Shown: one piece after another, positions 14,123 to 23,513 of the stretch
How positions within the stretch are numbered: position 1 is the first letter of the stretch
How the letters are laid out: the number at the start of each line of letters is the position of its first letter
From: an uncultured Pelagibacteraceae bacterium
Lineage (GTDB): Bacteria > Pseudomonadota > Alphaproteobacteria > Pelagibacterales > Pelagibacteraceae
Assembly (NCBI GenBank): GCA_902522385.1
Contig: CABYVK010000005.1
Span: 1-64,000, forward strand
Direction of reading: 5' to 3'
Length of the DNA stretch: 64,000 nt
Program-made: the position numbers and the translations under genes
The notes under the pieces: generated by a model
The model's input: only the letters and a program-made list of their open reading frames with translations
Databases searched by the model: none
Told to the model about the DNA's origin: nothing

Positions 14123-15445
14123 ATGAGCATTAATAACAAAAATATTGATAATGTTTTTTATATTTTTGTTACAGCTCATCTAATTTTTTGGACGTTGATT
14201 CCATCATTCACAAATCACAATTTACCACTGGATACTATCGAAGCTTTAGCTTGGGGAAGTAATCTAGATTGGGGATTTAATAAACATCCACCTATGAGTG
14301 CTTTTGTTCCTGAAGTTTTATATCAAATTTTTGGACCTCAGGATTGGGTTTATTATTTATTAAGTCAAATTTTCGTAATTATATCTTTTTATTATGTTTT
14401 TAAATTTTCAAATGAAATATTTAACAATAAATTATTAGGTTTAATTTCTGTATTATTAATCGAGGCAATTTATTTTTACAATTTCACTACACCAGAATTT
14501 AATGTAAATGTGTGTCAATTACCTTTCTGGTCTTTAACAGTTTATTTTTCATGGAAAATTTATAACGGTAAGGAAATAAAGTTTTTAGATTGTTTTTTAG
14601 TAGGTTTGTTTGCTGCTTTTGGATTCTTATCAAAATATTTATTTATTTATTTGTTAGCATCCATCGATCTTTTATTTATTTATTTAATTTTTTTTAAAAA
14701 GGAGAGAAAGTTTGATTTTAAATATCTCATCACTATCGAAGTTTTCTTGGTAGTTCTAGTTCCACATTTTATATGGCTATATAATAATGATTTTATTACT
14801 ATTACATATGGATTAGCCAGAACTGGCTTAGAACAATCTATTTTATTAGATCACATTAAATATCCATTAATCTTTTCTCTAAAACAAATAGGAACATTAA
14901 TTCCATTTTTTATTTTAATTTGGTTATTAGTAAAAAAAATTAGCTTTAAAATTAACTTTAAAGATAAAAATTTACTTTTTCTAATCGCTATTAATATTTT
15001 ACCAATATTTTTAATGTTTTTAACTTCATTGGTTACTGGATCAAAAATTAGAACTATGTGGATGACGCCCTTTTATTTGTTTTTTGGCGCAATGTTTATT
15101 TATTTGTTACAAGCTCAAGTTAATCTTAAAAAATTAAAACCATTCATGATTGGGTTTATTTTCTTTTTCTTTTTGTCGCCTGCACTTTACGCTTATGTTT
15201 CAATTTCAAAAGATGATAAGAGAACTGATTATCCAGGTAAAGAAATTGCAATAAAAACTCAATATGCTTGGGATCAACAATTTAATTCAACAATTAATGT
15301 AGTTTTAGGTGACGAATGGAATGCTGGAAATTTATCATATCATTTAAAATCAAGACCAGTTTGGGAGGGATTTGTTGAAAGAGAAAAACTCGATCAATTG
15401 AAAGACTATATGTGTCTTGATAATGTTTGTGTAGGATCAAGATAA
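14123..15445 (+). CDS. GT39/ArnT-like membrane glycosyltransferase
   Basis: This 440-residue protein has about ten hydrophobic segments. It shows the GT-C pattern near the N-terminus, an acidic residue in LPLDTIEALAWG in the first loop and the downstream FNKHPPMSA, as in the PMT/ArnT superfamily (DUF2029/PF13231 type). These enzymes transfer sugars from polyprenyl-phosphate donors to lipid or protein on the periplasmic side. The following gene, a dolichol-phosphate-mannose-synthase-like GT2, starts on the base after its stop and could make its donor. Acceptor and sugar are unknown. Confidence 0.82.
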   Translation: MSINNKNIDNVFYIFVTAHLIFWTLIPSFTNHNLPLDTIEALAWGSNLDWGFNKHPPMSAFVPEVLYQIFGPQDWVYYLLSQIFVIISFYYVFKFSNEIFNNKLLGLISVLLIEAIYFYNFTTPEFNVNVCQLPFWSLTVYFSWKIYNGKEIKFLDCFLVGLFAAFGFLSKYLFIYLLASIDLLFIYLIFFKKERKFDFKYLITIEVFLVVLVPHFIWLYNNDFITITYGLARTGLEQSILLDHIKYPLIFSLKQIGTLIPFFILIWLLVKKISFKINFKDKNLLFLIAINILPIFLMFLTSLVTGSKIRTMWMTPFYLFFGAMFIYLLQAQVNLKKLKPFMIGFIFFFFLSPALYAYVSISKDDKRTDYPGKEIAIKTQYAWDQQFNSTINVVLGDEWNAGNLSYHLKSRPVWEGFVEREKLDQLKDYMCLDNVCVGSR

Positions 15446-16315
15446 ATGAAATACGTGATTTTAATTCCAATTTATAACGACAGAGAGTCTTTAAAAATAC
15501 TGATTGAGAATATTAATAATGAAATTAAAGATTTAGATCATGAGATATCTTTAGTTGTAATAAATGATGCTTCCTCTCAACAGATAGTTGATACCTACCC
15601 AAATATTGAGAACATCAATTCGATTGAGATAGTCAATATGAAAGAGAACAGAGGCCATGCAAGATGTATTGCTTCAGGGTTAAAATATATCTTTGAAAAG
15701 AAAGAATTTGATTTTGTAATTCCTATGGATGGTGACGGTGAAGATAGACCTGAAGAAATTAAAAATTTTATTCAACTTTCAGCACAATCAGGCGAAAAAT
15801 CAATTACTGGCGAAAGAGTTAAAAGATCTGAAGGTTTATTTTTTCAATTATGTTATCAATTTCACAAATTCTTAACCTTAGCTTTTACAGGAAAATCAAT
15901 TAAATTTGGGAACTTTACTTGTTTATCAAAATCAACCGTTAAGAAACTACTAGATGAAAAAGCTACCTGGAATAGTTTTTCTGGTGCATTAAAAAAAACA
16001 GAAAAAGATTTAATTTCTATTCCATCCATAAGAGGTAAAAGATATTTTGGACCATCTCAAATGAGTTTCTTTAATTTATTAAAGCATTCACTTTCAATTA
16101 TAAGTGTTTTCAGAAAAACAGTTTTAATTAGATCGGCTTTATTTATTATTTTTTATATATTATTGATCAAAAGCTATGCTTCAGTAATAACTTCATTACC
16201 ATTAGTTTTGTTATTGATAATGATTTACTCAATTTCCAGTTTAGCTTTAAGAGAGAATATTGAAGAATTTAATAATTCCTTAACAAATATTCACGATATT
16301 GATAAAATAAAATAA
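15446..16315 (+). CDS. GT2 glycosyltransferase (polyprenyl-phosphate sugar synthase-like)
   Basis: The 289-residue protein has a GT-A domain with IPIYNDRESLKILIEN at the N-terminus, the DxD-containing segment PMDGDGEDRPEE at about 93-104, and two hydrophobic helices near the C-terminus. This is the layout of polyprenyl-phosphate glycosyltransferases such as GtrB or DPM1, which load a sugar onto undecaprenyl phosphate. Its immediate junction with the GT-C gene supports a donor-then-transfer pair. The sugar cannot be assigned. Confidence 0.85.
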   Translation: MKYVILIPIYNDRESLKILIENINNEIKDLDHEISLVVINDASSQQIVDTYPNIENINSIEIVNMKENRGHARCIASGLKYIFEKKEFDFVIPMDGDGEDRPEEIKNFIQLSAQSGEKSITGERVKRSEGLFFQLCYQFHKFLTLAFTGKSIKFGNFTCLSKSTVKKLLDEKATWNSFSGALKKTEKDLISIPSIRGKRYFGPSQMSFFNLLKHSLSIISVFRKTVLIRSALFIIFYILLIKSYASVITSLPLVLLLIMIYSISSLALRENIEEFNNSLTNIHDIDKIK

Positions 16316-16317
16316 AT

Positions 16318-17754
16318 ATGAGAAACTTTTTTAGAAAAGTTGCTTTTGGAATTGGACCTAATGAGCAAGCTCCCTCTGATCCCTTGAAGTGGGCTCTTGA
16401 TCAAGTAAATGATGTGCCAGAATTATCTTGGAAAGGTAAAATATATTCTGAAAAAGAATTAAGAAAACATTATAGAGATTGGGTCTATGGAGATAGAAAG
16501 GTATTAAGAAAAAAGTATAAAGATAACAAAACACTTTACAAAACTCATAAAAATATACTTAGACATAAAACAGGACAAAAGTTTTGGGAGTCTTTAGAAA
16601 TTTCGATTAGACACAATGAAGGAATTAATAGTAGTCATCCAGTTTTAGCAAAATTATGGATGTTCTGGGGGAATTTTTTTGCAATTAGTGAAAAAGATTT
16701 TTTAGCGAATTATTCAACTGGACCTTATCAACGAGAAATCATTCGACCAAATCTAAATCAATCATTTGAAAAAATGGTTTACGATGTGACTACCTCATGG
16801 GCAATGATTCATCATTTAGATAACAGTGAAAGTGCTGGACCTAAAAGTGTTACAGCAAGAGATGAATGGAGAAGAAGAAAAAAGGAACCTGCAACAATCA
16901 ATGAAAATCATGCTAGAGAATTATTAGAGCTTCATACAGTTTCCCCTAAAGCTGGTTATACTCAAGAAGATGTAATCCAGTTAGCTTATATCATGACAGG
17001 CTGGCAGCATAAATGGAGCAAAAAAAATTTAGAAACAGGTAATGTCTGGTTTAATTCTGAATATCATCAGCCAGGAAAGAAAAATGTTTTGGGAAAAGAA
17101 TATAAAAGAGGAAAAAAAACATTAGCACTTGTTATTAAAGATTTAGTTAATCATCCTAATTGCAGAGATTTTGTTGCAGAAAGACTTTGTAGATTTTTAA
17201 TTACAGACGAACCTACAAAAGAGATGAAAAAACCCATTATTGATGCCTTCAAAAAATTTGATGGATTTATCCCAGAAATACACAAAGCAGCAATCGAAGT
17301 TGCTTTTGAATACAATGATAAATACAAAAAATTTCAGACACCTGAAAATTGGTTAATTCAAGTTGCAAAAATTGCAGATTTAAATTGGCCACCTTCACCA
17401 GATCTAATGGATAAATACGAGCTAGGTCAAAGACCGTTCGACTCGCAACGAGAACCTGAGTGGCTATTAAAAAATATTGGTCATCATCCTTACAGAGCAA
17501 AACAACCAAATGGTTGGTCAGATCACTCTGCTGATTGGATTTCTCCAGAATTATTAATTAGAAGACTGGTGTATTCAAAAGCAAGTTATAATTTTGCTAA
17601 AATGGAAAATAATAAAAATGCAGAATATTATGTAAGTATGGTTGAAAATAATTTTGACAACCCAAGTAAAATAATGAAATACTTAAATCAAAAAAATAGA
17701 TCTGTTGAGAAACATACTCTACTTTTTAATCATCCGGAGTTTTTAAAAGCATGA
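16318..17754 (+). CDS. DUF1800 family protein
   Basis: This 478-residue protein matches the DUF1800 family by its FWGNFFAISEKD segment, the ENHARELLELHT motif at about 195-206, GYTQEDVIQLAYIMTGW and WLLKNIGHHPYRAKQPNGW. DUF1800 genes are almost always paired with a DUF1501 gene, as here, with a four-base overlap. The family has no firmly established biochemical role; secreted or envelope polysaccharide-related functions have been suggested. Most members have a signal peptide, but none is obvious here. It lies between two glycosyltransferase genes and two exported proteins. Confidence 0.85.
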   Translation: MRNFFRKVAFGIGPNEQAPSDPLKWALDQVNDVPELSWKGKIYSEKELRKHYRDWVYGDRKVLRKKYKDNKTLYKTHKNILRHKTGQKFWESLEISIRHNEGINSSHPVLAKLWMFWGNFFAISEKDFLANYSTGPYQREIIRPNLNQSFEKMVYDVTTSWAMIHHLDNSESAGPKSVTARDEWRRRKKEPATINENHARELLELHTVSPKAGYTQEDVIQLAYIMTGWQHKWSKKNLETGNVWFNSEYHQPGKKNVLGKEYKRGKKTLALVIKDLVNHPNCRDFVAERLCRFLITDEPTKEMKKPIIDAFKKFDGFIPEIHKAAIEVAFEYNDKYKKFQTPENWLIQVAKIADLNWPPSPDLMDKYELGQRPFDSQREPEWLLKNIGHHPYRAKQPNGWSDHSADWISPELLIRRLVYSKASYNFAKMENNKNAEYYVSMVENNFDNPSKIMKYLNQKNRSVEKHTLLFNHPEFLKA

Positions 17755-18899
17755 AAATATCAAGAAGAGATTTTTTAAAAACTACAGCTTTAACCTCACT
17801 ATATTTTGCTGGTTTTAGTAATCCTAGTTTAGCTCATCATCACAAAAAAAATCTAGTAATAATTATGTTGCGTGGTGGAATGGATGGTCTATGTGCTATT
17901 CCTGTTAAAGGTGACAAAAATTTCGAAAAATTAAGAAGTAAAATTAATCTTGATAGAACTTTAAAATTAACTTCAGATTTTGATTTACACCCAGCATTAA
18001 AAACATTTAAAAGTCTTTGGGATCAAAATTTAAGTGCTGCAGTTCATGCAACAAATATTCCTTATACAGGTAGATCACATTTTGATGGTCAAAATTTAAT
18101 GGAGTCGGGTGGTAAAATACCTTATCAAGAAAAAACAGGTTGGCTTGGAAGAGGAATGAAAACAGCCGGGTTAACAGGTCAAGGGTTAGCTTTGGCTCTC
18201 CCTATGCCTTTATTAATCAGGGGTGTTCCAATGAATAATAATTATTTTCCTGTAGGTCGTAGCTTACCATATCCCGCAACTTTAGAATTAATAAAACAAG
18301 CATACAAAGAGTACGATGAAAAATTATTAAGTGACAATCTGGAAATAATTTTAACAAGAGACTTTAACAATAGATCAAGAGATGATGCTTGGATTTTAGC
18401 TTCAAGTGCTGGTACAGAGTTATCAAAACCCAATGGACCAAAAGTTGCAGTCTTTGAAGTGGATGGCTTCGATACACATGCAGCACAAGGTGCGACTGAT
18501 GGCGCTCATGCAGATTGCCTATCAGATTATGATAACATTGTTAGATCTTTAAAATCTTCAATGTCTGAAGAGGCATTTAATAATACTTTAGTTTTAACCC
18601 TAACTGAGTTTGGAAGAACAATTAAGCAGAACAGTAGTAATGGAACAGAGCATGGTTATGGTTCAGCTATCTTAATGGCAGGAGGACTTGTTAAAAAAGC
18701 ACAAGTTCATACGGATTGGCCAGGATTAAAGAAAAAAGAATTATTTGAAGGTAGAGATTTAAATTCCACAATAGACTCAAGAGCAATTTATGCTTCTGCA
18801 ATGTCTACAGTTTTTGATATTGATTTCAAAAAAATCACCAAAGAAGTCTTCTGGGGAGAAAATCTACCAAATTTATCTGATAAGCTCTTTAAAGCTTAA
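17751..18899 (+). CDS. DUF1501 family Tat-exported protein
   Basis: The 382-residue protein begins with a twin-arginine signal (SRRDFLK at 4-10, followed by a hydrophobic stretch and cleavage near SLAHH), so it is exported folded and probably binds a metal. DUF1501 belongs to the alkaline phosphatase/sulfatase-like superfamily; RGGMDGL near the N-terminus, FDTHAAQ, LTEFGRT and NGTEHGYGS are family motifs with likely metal ligands. Substrate is unknown. It overlaps DUF1800 upstream by four bases and the next secreted protein by one base, so the trio is one translation unit. Confidence 0.87.
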   Translation: MKISRRDFLKTTALTSLYFAGFSNPSLAHHHKKNLVIIMLRGGMDGLCAIPVKGDKNFEKLRSKINLDRTLKLTSDFDLHPALKTFKSLWDQNLSAAVHATNIPYTGRSHFDGQNLMESGGKIPYQEKTGWLGRGMKTAGLTGQGLALALPMPLLIRGVPMNNNYFPVGRSLPYPATLELIKQAYKEYDEKLLSDNLEIILTRDFNNRSRDDAWILASSAGTELSKPNGPKVAVFEVDGFDTHAAQGATDGAHADCLSDYDNIVRSLKSSMSEEAFNNTLVLTLTEFGRTIKQNSSNGTEHGYGSAILMAGGLVKKAQVHTDWPGLKKKELFEGRDLNSTIDSRAIYASAMSTVFDIDFKKITKEVFWGENLPNLSDKLFKA

Positions 18900-20062
18900 T
18901 GAAAAAAATTTTAGCAATAATTTTCTTATCTTTAATTTGTTCCTCTGTAAATGCAAAGGTGAAATCTAAGGATATTAATTTTCCAGGGAAATTTTATACT
19001 AATGAAATTAAGTTCTGTAGCGTGTTGGAAGACATTACTATGAGCTCAAGACTTTTCAGCCACATAAATACAGTTAAGAGATTTGTTGGATATGATTGGC
19101 CTAGTGATCATAGAAAAAATAGTACTTCTCTCACAGTTAAACACGAAAATATTACAGAGCCAATAAAAATCTTAATGTCATTAGCTCATAATGCTCTTGC
19201 AAATAAAGATAAATATAATATTGACGAAGCAAAAAACTTATTAATCGAAATTGCTCAAGCTGACACACTCTATGACTCAATTGGTCCAGAAGGATTGAAA
19301 AAAAAACCTAAGTGCTGGAAAGATAGTGATGTTAATGCTCCTTGCTGGTATCATGAGTATCAATTTGCCAGAGACGTATTTGGAAATTATATGATAGCTG
19401 CAATTTGGCTAAAATCTGAGCTTGATAAAAAAGAATTTAAAATTGTTAATTCTTATATAAAAAAAATGTACAAAAAGTTTTTGAAACCAAAAGAATTTGT
19501 TTCATCTGAAAGAGGATTCTATCAAATGGCTAATTCAGGTATACCAACCCTAGTATATGCTTCATGGTCTGATGACAAAAAACTTGCAGCAAAAGAGATT
19601 AATTTTAGATTTAAAGAAATTGACAGATTATTTTATGATGATGGTTATATAAATAACAATTCCTTTCGAGGTGTTAGAGCACAGTGGTATCATTCTTATG
19701 GTTTAAATCCTGCACTTGCTTATGTATATATTGCAAATTTATGGGGTGCTAAGGTTCCAGAGGTAATAATAAAAAAACTTACAAATGCGAGTTTAGTTGT
19801 AAACTTAGCTATCAAAGATTATGACACTTTTAGAGCAAGAGAATTTACCGGTGAATACAATGAGAATATGTCGGAAGATCCTAAGCATGCTAGAAAACAT
19901 ACACATCAAGACTCTATAGGTATCGATAAATTGATGAAATTGGTTACAGGCGTAAAATTAGAAAATGATCCAACATATTTAGAGAAAAGAAATATTACAG
20001 AATTTGACGATACAATCGGTTTTAATCCGCATTGTATTAAAGATAATTTTAGTATTAAATAA
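18899..20062 (+). CDS. Secreted protein, possibly alginate-lyase/heparinase-like alpha-barrel
   Basis: A 387-residue protein with a clear Sec signal peptide (MKKILAIIFLSLICSSVNA, cut after residue 19). The mature part is helical and rich in aromatic and charged residues. RGFYQMANSGI and RAQWYHSYGLNPALAYVYIANLWG recall the (alpha/alpha) toroid of the alginate lyase/chondroitinase superfamily, where Asn, His and Tyr act in catalysis, but I cannot confirm the family. It ends the DUF1800-DUF1501 unit, with one base of overlap. Its location suggests work on an extracellular or envelope polysaccharide, which is inference. Confidence 0.55.
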   Translation: MKKILAIIFLSLICSSVNAKVKSKDINFPGKFYTNEIKFCSVLEDITMSSRLFSHINTVKRFVGYDWPSDHRKNSTSLTVKHENITEPIKILMSLAHNALANKDKYNIDEAKNLLIEIAQADTLYDSIGPEGLKKKPKCWKDSDVNAPCWYHEYQFARDVFGNYMIAAIWLKSELDKKEFKIVNSYIKKMYKKFLKPKEFVSSERGFYQMANSGIPTLVYASWSDDKKLAAKEINFRFKEIDRLFYDDGYINNNSFRGVRAQWYHSYGLNPALAYVYIANLWGAKVPEVIIKKLTNASLVVNLAIKDYDTFRAREFTGEYNENMSEDPKHARKHTHQDSIGIDKLMKLVTGVKLENDPTYLEKRNITEFDDTIGFNPHCIKDNFSIK

Positions 20063-20070
20063 ATTTTTGA

Positions 20071-20292
20071 TTAGCAGCAACCGCAGCTTTTTTTAGCAGT
20101 TTTTGGTTGATCAACAGCTTTTGCAGCTTCTAATTCTTTTTGTTCGTCGTCAATAGCTTTTTGTTTCTTTGAAATCTTATCTTCAAAGTAATCGTAAAGA
20201 GAGGCAAATCCTAATTTAGAGGCTCTTTTTTCCTCATAATTTCTTCGCCCTTTAAGGTTTTCAATTATTTTAACTATTTCTTGGTTCTGCAT
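20071..20292 (-). CDS. Small coiled-coil protein with CGCC tail
   Basis: A 73-residue, highly charged protein. Residues 1-32 contain a KIIENLKGRRNYEEKRASKLGF segment, 40-57 an acidic/basic heptad-like helix (KKQKAIDDEQKELEAAKA), and the C-terminus is KKSCGCC. Three closely spaced cysteines at the end suggest a metal or redox role, with no membrane segment. It is divergent from ureD with an 85-base spacer and is probably unrelated to urease. I recognise no family. Confidence 0.6.
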   Translation of the reverse strand: MQNQEIVKIIENLKGRRNYEEKRASKLGFASLYDYFEDKISKKQKAIDDEQKELEAAKAVDQPKTAKKSCGCC

Positions 20293-20362
20293 ACTCTCTT
20301 TTTATTTAAAAAGTTAAATAATTCAAGCTATAAAATTGGAAAACTATAAACAAGTTTTTTTG

Positions 20363-20371
20363 TGCTAGAAT
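20363..20371 (+). promoter_or_regulatory. Candidate extended -10 promoter of the urease operon
   Basis: TGCTAGAAT combines an extended -10 TG with a TAGAAT hexamer (one mismatch to TATAAT). Its distance puts the transcription start at or next to the ureD ATG at 20378, giving a leaderless or near-leaderless message; no ribosome-binding site is visible there. A -35 box is not clear. Confidence 0.35.
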
Positions 20372-20377
20372 GATGTC

Positions 20378-21187
20378 ATGAATATAAGTCAAAAAAAATT
20401 AGAGAAATCTAAAGGCAGATTAGAAATAAAAATAAAAAATCAAAATTTACAAAAACTTTATCAACAAGGATCTTTAAAAGCTTTGATGCCAGATTTTCAT
20501 GAAAATTTAAAACAATTGATGCTTATCAATACTGCTGGTGGAATTACTTCTGGAGATGAATACAACTACGAATTTGAAATCAATAGTTCGAATCTTTGTA
20601 TTTCAACACAAGCGGCAGAAAAAATTTATAGTGGTTTTGGTAATCCGGCCAATTTAGATATTAATTTAAATTTATTAAATAATTCAAATTTATTTTGGTT
20701 ACCTAAAGAATTAATTTTATTTAATAATTGTAATTTAAAAAGAAAAATTAATTTTAACTTATCAAAAGACTCAAATTTATTCCTTTGTGAAAATATTATA
20801 TTTGGACGTACTTCTATGAAGGAAGAATTTGAAAGGGGATATTTTTCAGATTTTTGGAATATTAAAATAGATAATAAACTTATTCATTCTGAAGCAATAA
20901 ATACTGATTTATTCGAAAAAAGATATTTGAATAGTTTTTCGACATTAAATAATAATTCTGCAGTTGCGACAATTATTATTGTAGGAAATAAGTTTTTGAA
21001 TAACATTAAAAATCTGTCTGAAACTTTAACTAACAATGAAAATACAACTTCAAATTATTCTCATTGGGATAATAAATTGATCGTAAGACTTTTATCTAAA
21101 GATAGTTATAATCTTAAATTTGCAATTGATAAAATTTTGTCTTATTTTTTTGAAGGTTCAAAGATACCAAAAGTATGGAATATATAA
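20378..21187 (+). CDS. ureD: Urease accessory protein UreD
   Basis: UreD binds apo-urease and with UreF and UreG delivers nickel and CO2 to the active site. This 269-residue protein has the family motifs LINTAGGITSGDEY (about 50-63), STQAAEKIYS (74-83), LPKELILFNN (105-114) and FGRTSMKEEF (144-153). It is first in a seven-gene operon with ureA starting on the base after its stop. The order ureD-A-B-C-E-F-G is the common one in Proteobacteria. It is AT-rich like its neighbours, so nothing suggests recent transfer. Confidence 0.95.
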   Translation: MNISQKKLEKSKGRLEIKIKNQNLQKLYQQGSLKALMPDFHENLKQLMLINTAGGITSGDEYNYEFEINSSNLCISTQAAEKIYSGFGNPANLDINLNLLNNSNLFWLPKELILFNNCNLKRKINFNLSKDSNLFLCENIIFGRTSMKEEFERGYFSDFWNIKIDNKLIHSEAINTDLFEKRYLNSFSTLNNNSAVATIIIVGNKFLNNIKNLSETLTNNENTTSNYSHWDNKLIVRLLSKDSYNLKFAIDKILSYFFEGSKIPKVWNI

Positions 21188-21490
21188 ATGAAACTTACTC
21201 CTAGAGAAAAAGATAAACTTCTAATAAGTCTTGCAGCAATTGTTGCTAAAAATAGATTGTCAAAAGGTATAAAATTAAATTATCCAGAGGCTATCGCTTT
21301 AATAACTGATTTTGTTGTCGAGGGAGCTAGAGAGGGCAAAAGTGTTGCGGAACTGATGGAGGCAGGAGCCCATGTCGTTAAAAAAAAGGATTGTATGGAA
21401 GGTATTCCAGACATGGTGAAGGAGGTTCAAGTAGAAGCTACTTTTCCAGATGGAACTAAATTAGTAACTGTGCACAAACCTATAAGGTAA
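21188..21490 (+). CDS. ureA: Urease gamma subunit
   Basis: A 100-residue gamma subunit, the usual length, with [17 protein letters not shown] at the N-terminus, [26 protein letters not shown] in the middle and a [20 protein letters not shown] ending. It forms the (alpha-beta-gamma)3 enzyme with UreB and UreC, which hydrolyses urea to ammonia and carbamate in the cytoplasm. The separate gamma and beta genes are the typical bacterial form, unlike the fused version of Helicobacter or the single chain of plants. Confidence 0.97.
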   Translation: MKLTPREKDKLLISLAAIVAKNRLSKGIKLNYPEAIALITDFVVEGAREGKSVAELMEAGAHVVKKKDCMEGIPDMVKEVQVEATFPDGTKLVTVHKPIR

Positions 21491-21498
21491 TAATTATT

Positions 21499-21804
21499 AT
21501 GAAGCCAGGCGAAGTAATTACAAAAAAAGAGGAAATTAACCTAAATAAAGACTCTAAAGTTACAAAAGTTAAAATTTCTAATTCTGGAGATAGACCTGTG
21601 CAAGTAGGAAGCCACTATCATTTTTTTGAAACAAATGAGTATTTAGTATTTGATAGGCAATTATCATATGGCAAGAGATTAAATATACCATCAGGAACCG
21701 CTGTAAGATTTGAGCCAGGTCAATCTAAAGATGTTGAGCTTATAGAAATAAATGGATCAAGAAAAATATACGGGTTCAATAAGAAAGTTATGGGGAAATT
21801 ATAA
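21499..21804 (+). CDS. ureB: Urease beta subunit
   Basis: A 101-residue beta subunit beginning [13 protein letters not shown], with the conserved [15 protein letters not shown] at about 34-48 and the [23 protein letters not shown] beta-sheet region. It packs against UreC in the trimeric enzyme and supports the active-site flap region. The stop overlaps the first base of ureC, which fits coupled translation and equal amounts of subunits. Confidence 0.97.
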   Translation: MKPGEVITKKEEINLNKDSKVTKVKISNSGDRPVQVGSHYHFFETNEYLVFDRQLSYGKRLNIPSGTAVRFEPGQSKDVELIEINGSRKIYGFNKKVMGKL

Positions 21805-23510
21805 TGGCTAAAATTTCTAGAGCAGCTTATGCAGATATGTATGGGCCAACCACAGGAGATAAAGTAAGGCTTGCAGATACTGAATTATTTATTGAAGTTG
21901 AAAACGATCTAACCACTTATGGTGAAGAAGTAAAGTTTGGTGGTGGAAAAGTAATAAGAGATGGGATGGGCCAATCTCAAATTAGCAGAGAAAAAGGAGC
22001 TGCAGATACAGTTATAACTAATGCTTTAATAGTTGATGTGAATGGAATTTATAAAGCTGATGTTGGTTTAAAGGACGGAAAAATATTTGAAATTGGTAAA
22101 GCTGGTAATCCAGATACTCAATCTAAAGTAAATATTATTATTGGCCCAGGTACAGAGATAATTGCTGGTGAAGGAAAAATTTTAACGGCAGGGGGTTTTG
22201 ACAGTCATATTCATTATATATGTCCTCAACAAATTGATGATGCTTTACACTCAGGTATTACAACTATGTTAGGAGGAGGAACTGGACCGGCACACGGTAC
22301 ACTTGCAACAACTTGTACACCTGGACCATGGCACATACAAAGAATGATTCAATCTGCTGATGGTTTTTCTATGAATTTAGCTTTTGCTGGTAAAGGAAAT
22401 TCTTCTTTACCAGAAGGTCTTGAGGAACAAATTCTAGCAGGAGCTTCAGCTCTAAAATTACATGAGGATTGGGGAACCACTCCTGGAGCAATTGATAGTT
22501 GTTTAAATATTGCTGACAAAAATGACGTGCAAGTAATGATTCATACAGACACTTTAAATGAAAGTGGATTTGTAGAAAATACTATCAAAGCAATTAACAA
22601 AAGAACTATTCATGCTTTTCATACAGAAGGTGCTGGTGGTGGACACGCACCAGATATAATTAAAGTTTGTGGAGAAGAGTATGTTATTCCTTCTTCCACA
22701 AATCCGACCAGACCATATACAGTCAATACAATAGAAGAACATTTGGATATGCTGATGGTTTGTCATCATCTAGATAAATCTATTCCAGAGGATGTAGCAT
22801 TTGCCGAAAGTAGAATCAGACGAGAAACAATTGCAGCAGAAGATATTCTTCATGACATTGGAGCCTTTTCAATTATTGCATCAGATAGTCAGGCTATGGG
22901 TAGAGTTGGAGAAGTTATTATTAGAACTTGGCAAACTGCACACAAAATGAAAGTTCAAAGAGGAAGTTTACCAGAAGAAAAAGGGGATAATGATAATTTT
23001 AGAGTTAAAAGGTATTTAGCAAAATATACAATTAATCCAGCAATTGCTCATGGAATTTCAAAACATATTGGTAGTATTGAAAAAAATAAACGTGCAGATT
23101 TAGTTTTGTGGGATCCAGCATTTTTTGGTGCCAAACCAGAGATGATATTAATAGGTGGAAGTATAGCTTGTGCGCAAATGGGAGACCCAAATGCATCAAT
23201 TCCAACTCCACAACCAGTATACACTAGACCAATGTTTTCATCATTTGGAACTTCTTTAGAAAAATCTTCTGTAATTTTCACAAGCAAACTAGCTATCGAA
23301 AAGAATTCCTTAAAAGATGCAAGTATTAGAAAAGACTTATTACCTGTAGAAAACACAAGAGCCATTTCTAAAAAAGATATGATTTTAAATAATAAGTGTC
23401 CAAAAATTGAGGTTAATCCTGAGACATACGAGGTAAAAGCTGATGGTGAAATAATTACTTGTGAACCAGCTAAAGAGCTCCCTTTGGCACAAAGATATTT
23501 TATGTTTTAG
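21804..23510 (+). CDS. ureC: Urease alpha subunit (catalytic)
   Basis: At 568 residues the length is typical. All expected active-site residues are visible: nickel ligands H135 and H137 (DSHIHYICP), the lysine carbamylated to bridge both nickels K218 (ALKLHEDWG), H247 ([13 protein letters not shown]), H273 ([13 protein letters not shown]), the flap pair C320-H321 ([10 protein letters not shown]) and nickel ligand D361 ([10 protein letters not shown]). The enzyme should be active if nickel and the accessory proteins are present. It sits mid-operon between ureB and ureE. No urea transporter or nickel transporter is in this window. Confidence 0.98.
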   Translation: MAKISRAAYADMYGPTTGDKVRLADTELFIEVENDLTTYGEEVKFGGGKVIRDGMGQSQISREKGAADTVITNALIVDVNGIYKADVGLKDGKIFEIGKAGNPDTQSKVNIIIGPGTEIIAGEGKILTAGGFDSHIHYICPQQIDDALHSGITTMLGGGTGPAHGTLATTCTPGPWHIQRMIQSADGFSMNLAFAGKGNSSLPEGLEEQILAGASALKLHEDWGTTPGAIDSCLNIADKNDVQVMIHTDTLNESGFVENTIKAINKRTIHAFHTEGAGGGHAPDIIKVCGEEYVIPSSTNPTRPYTVNTIEEHLDMLMVCHHLDKSIPEDVAFAESRIRRETIAAEDILHDIGAFSIIASDSQAMGRVGEVIIRTWQTAHKMKVQRGSLPEEKGDNDNFRVKRYLAKYTINPAIAHGISKHIGSIEKNKRADLVLWDPAFFGAKPEMILIGGSIACAQMGDPNASIPTPQPVYTRPMFSSFGTSLEKSSVIFTSKLAIEKNSLKDASIRKDLLPVENTRAISKKDMILNNKCPKIEVNPETYEVKADGEIITCEPAKELPLAQRYFMF

Positions 23511-23513
23511 CTT

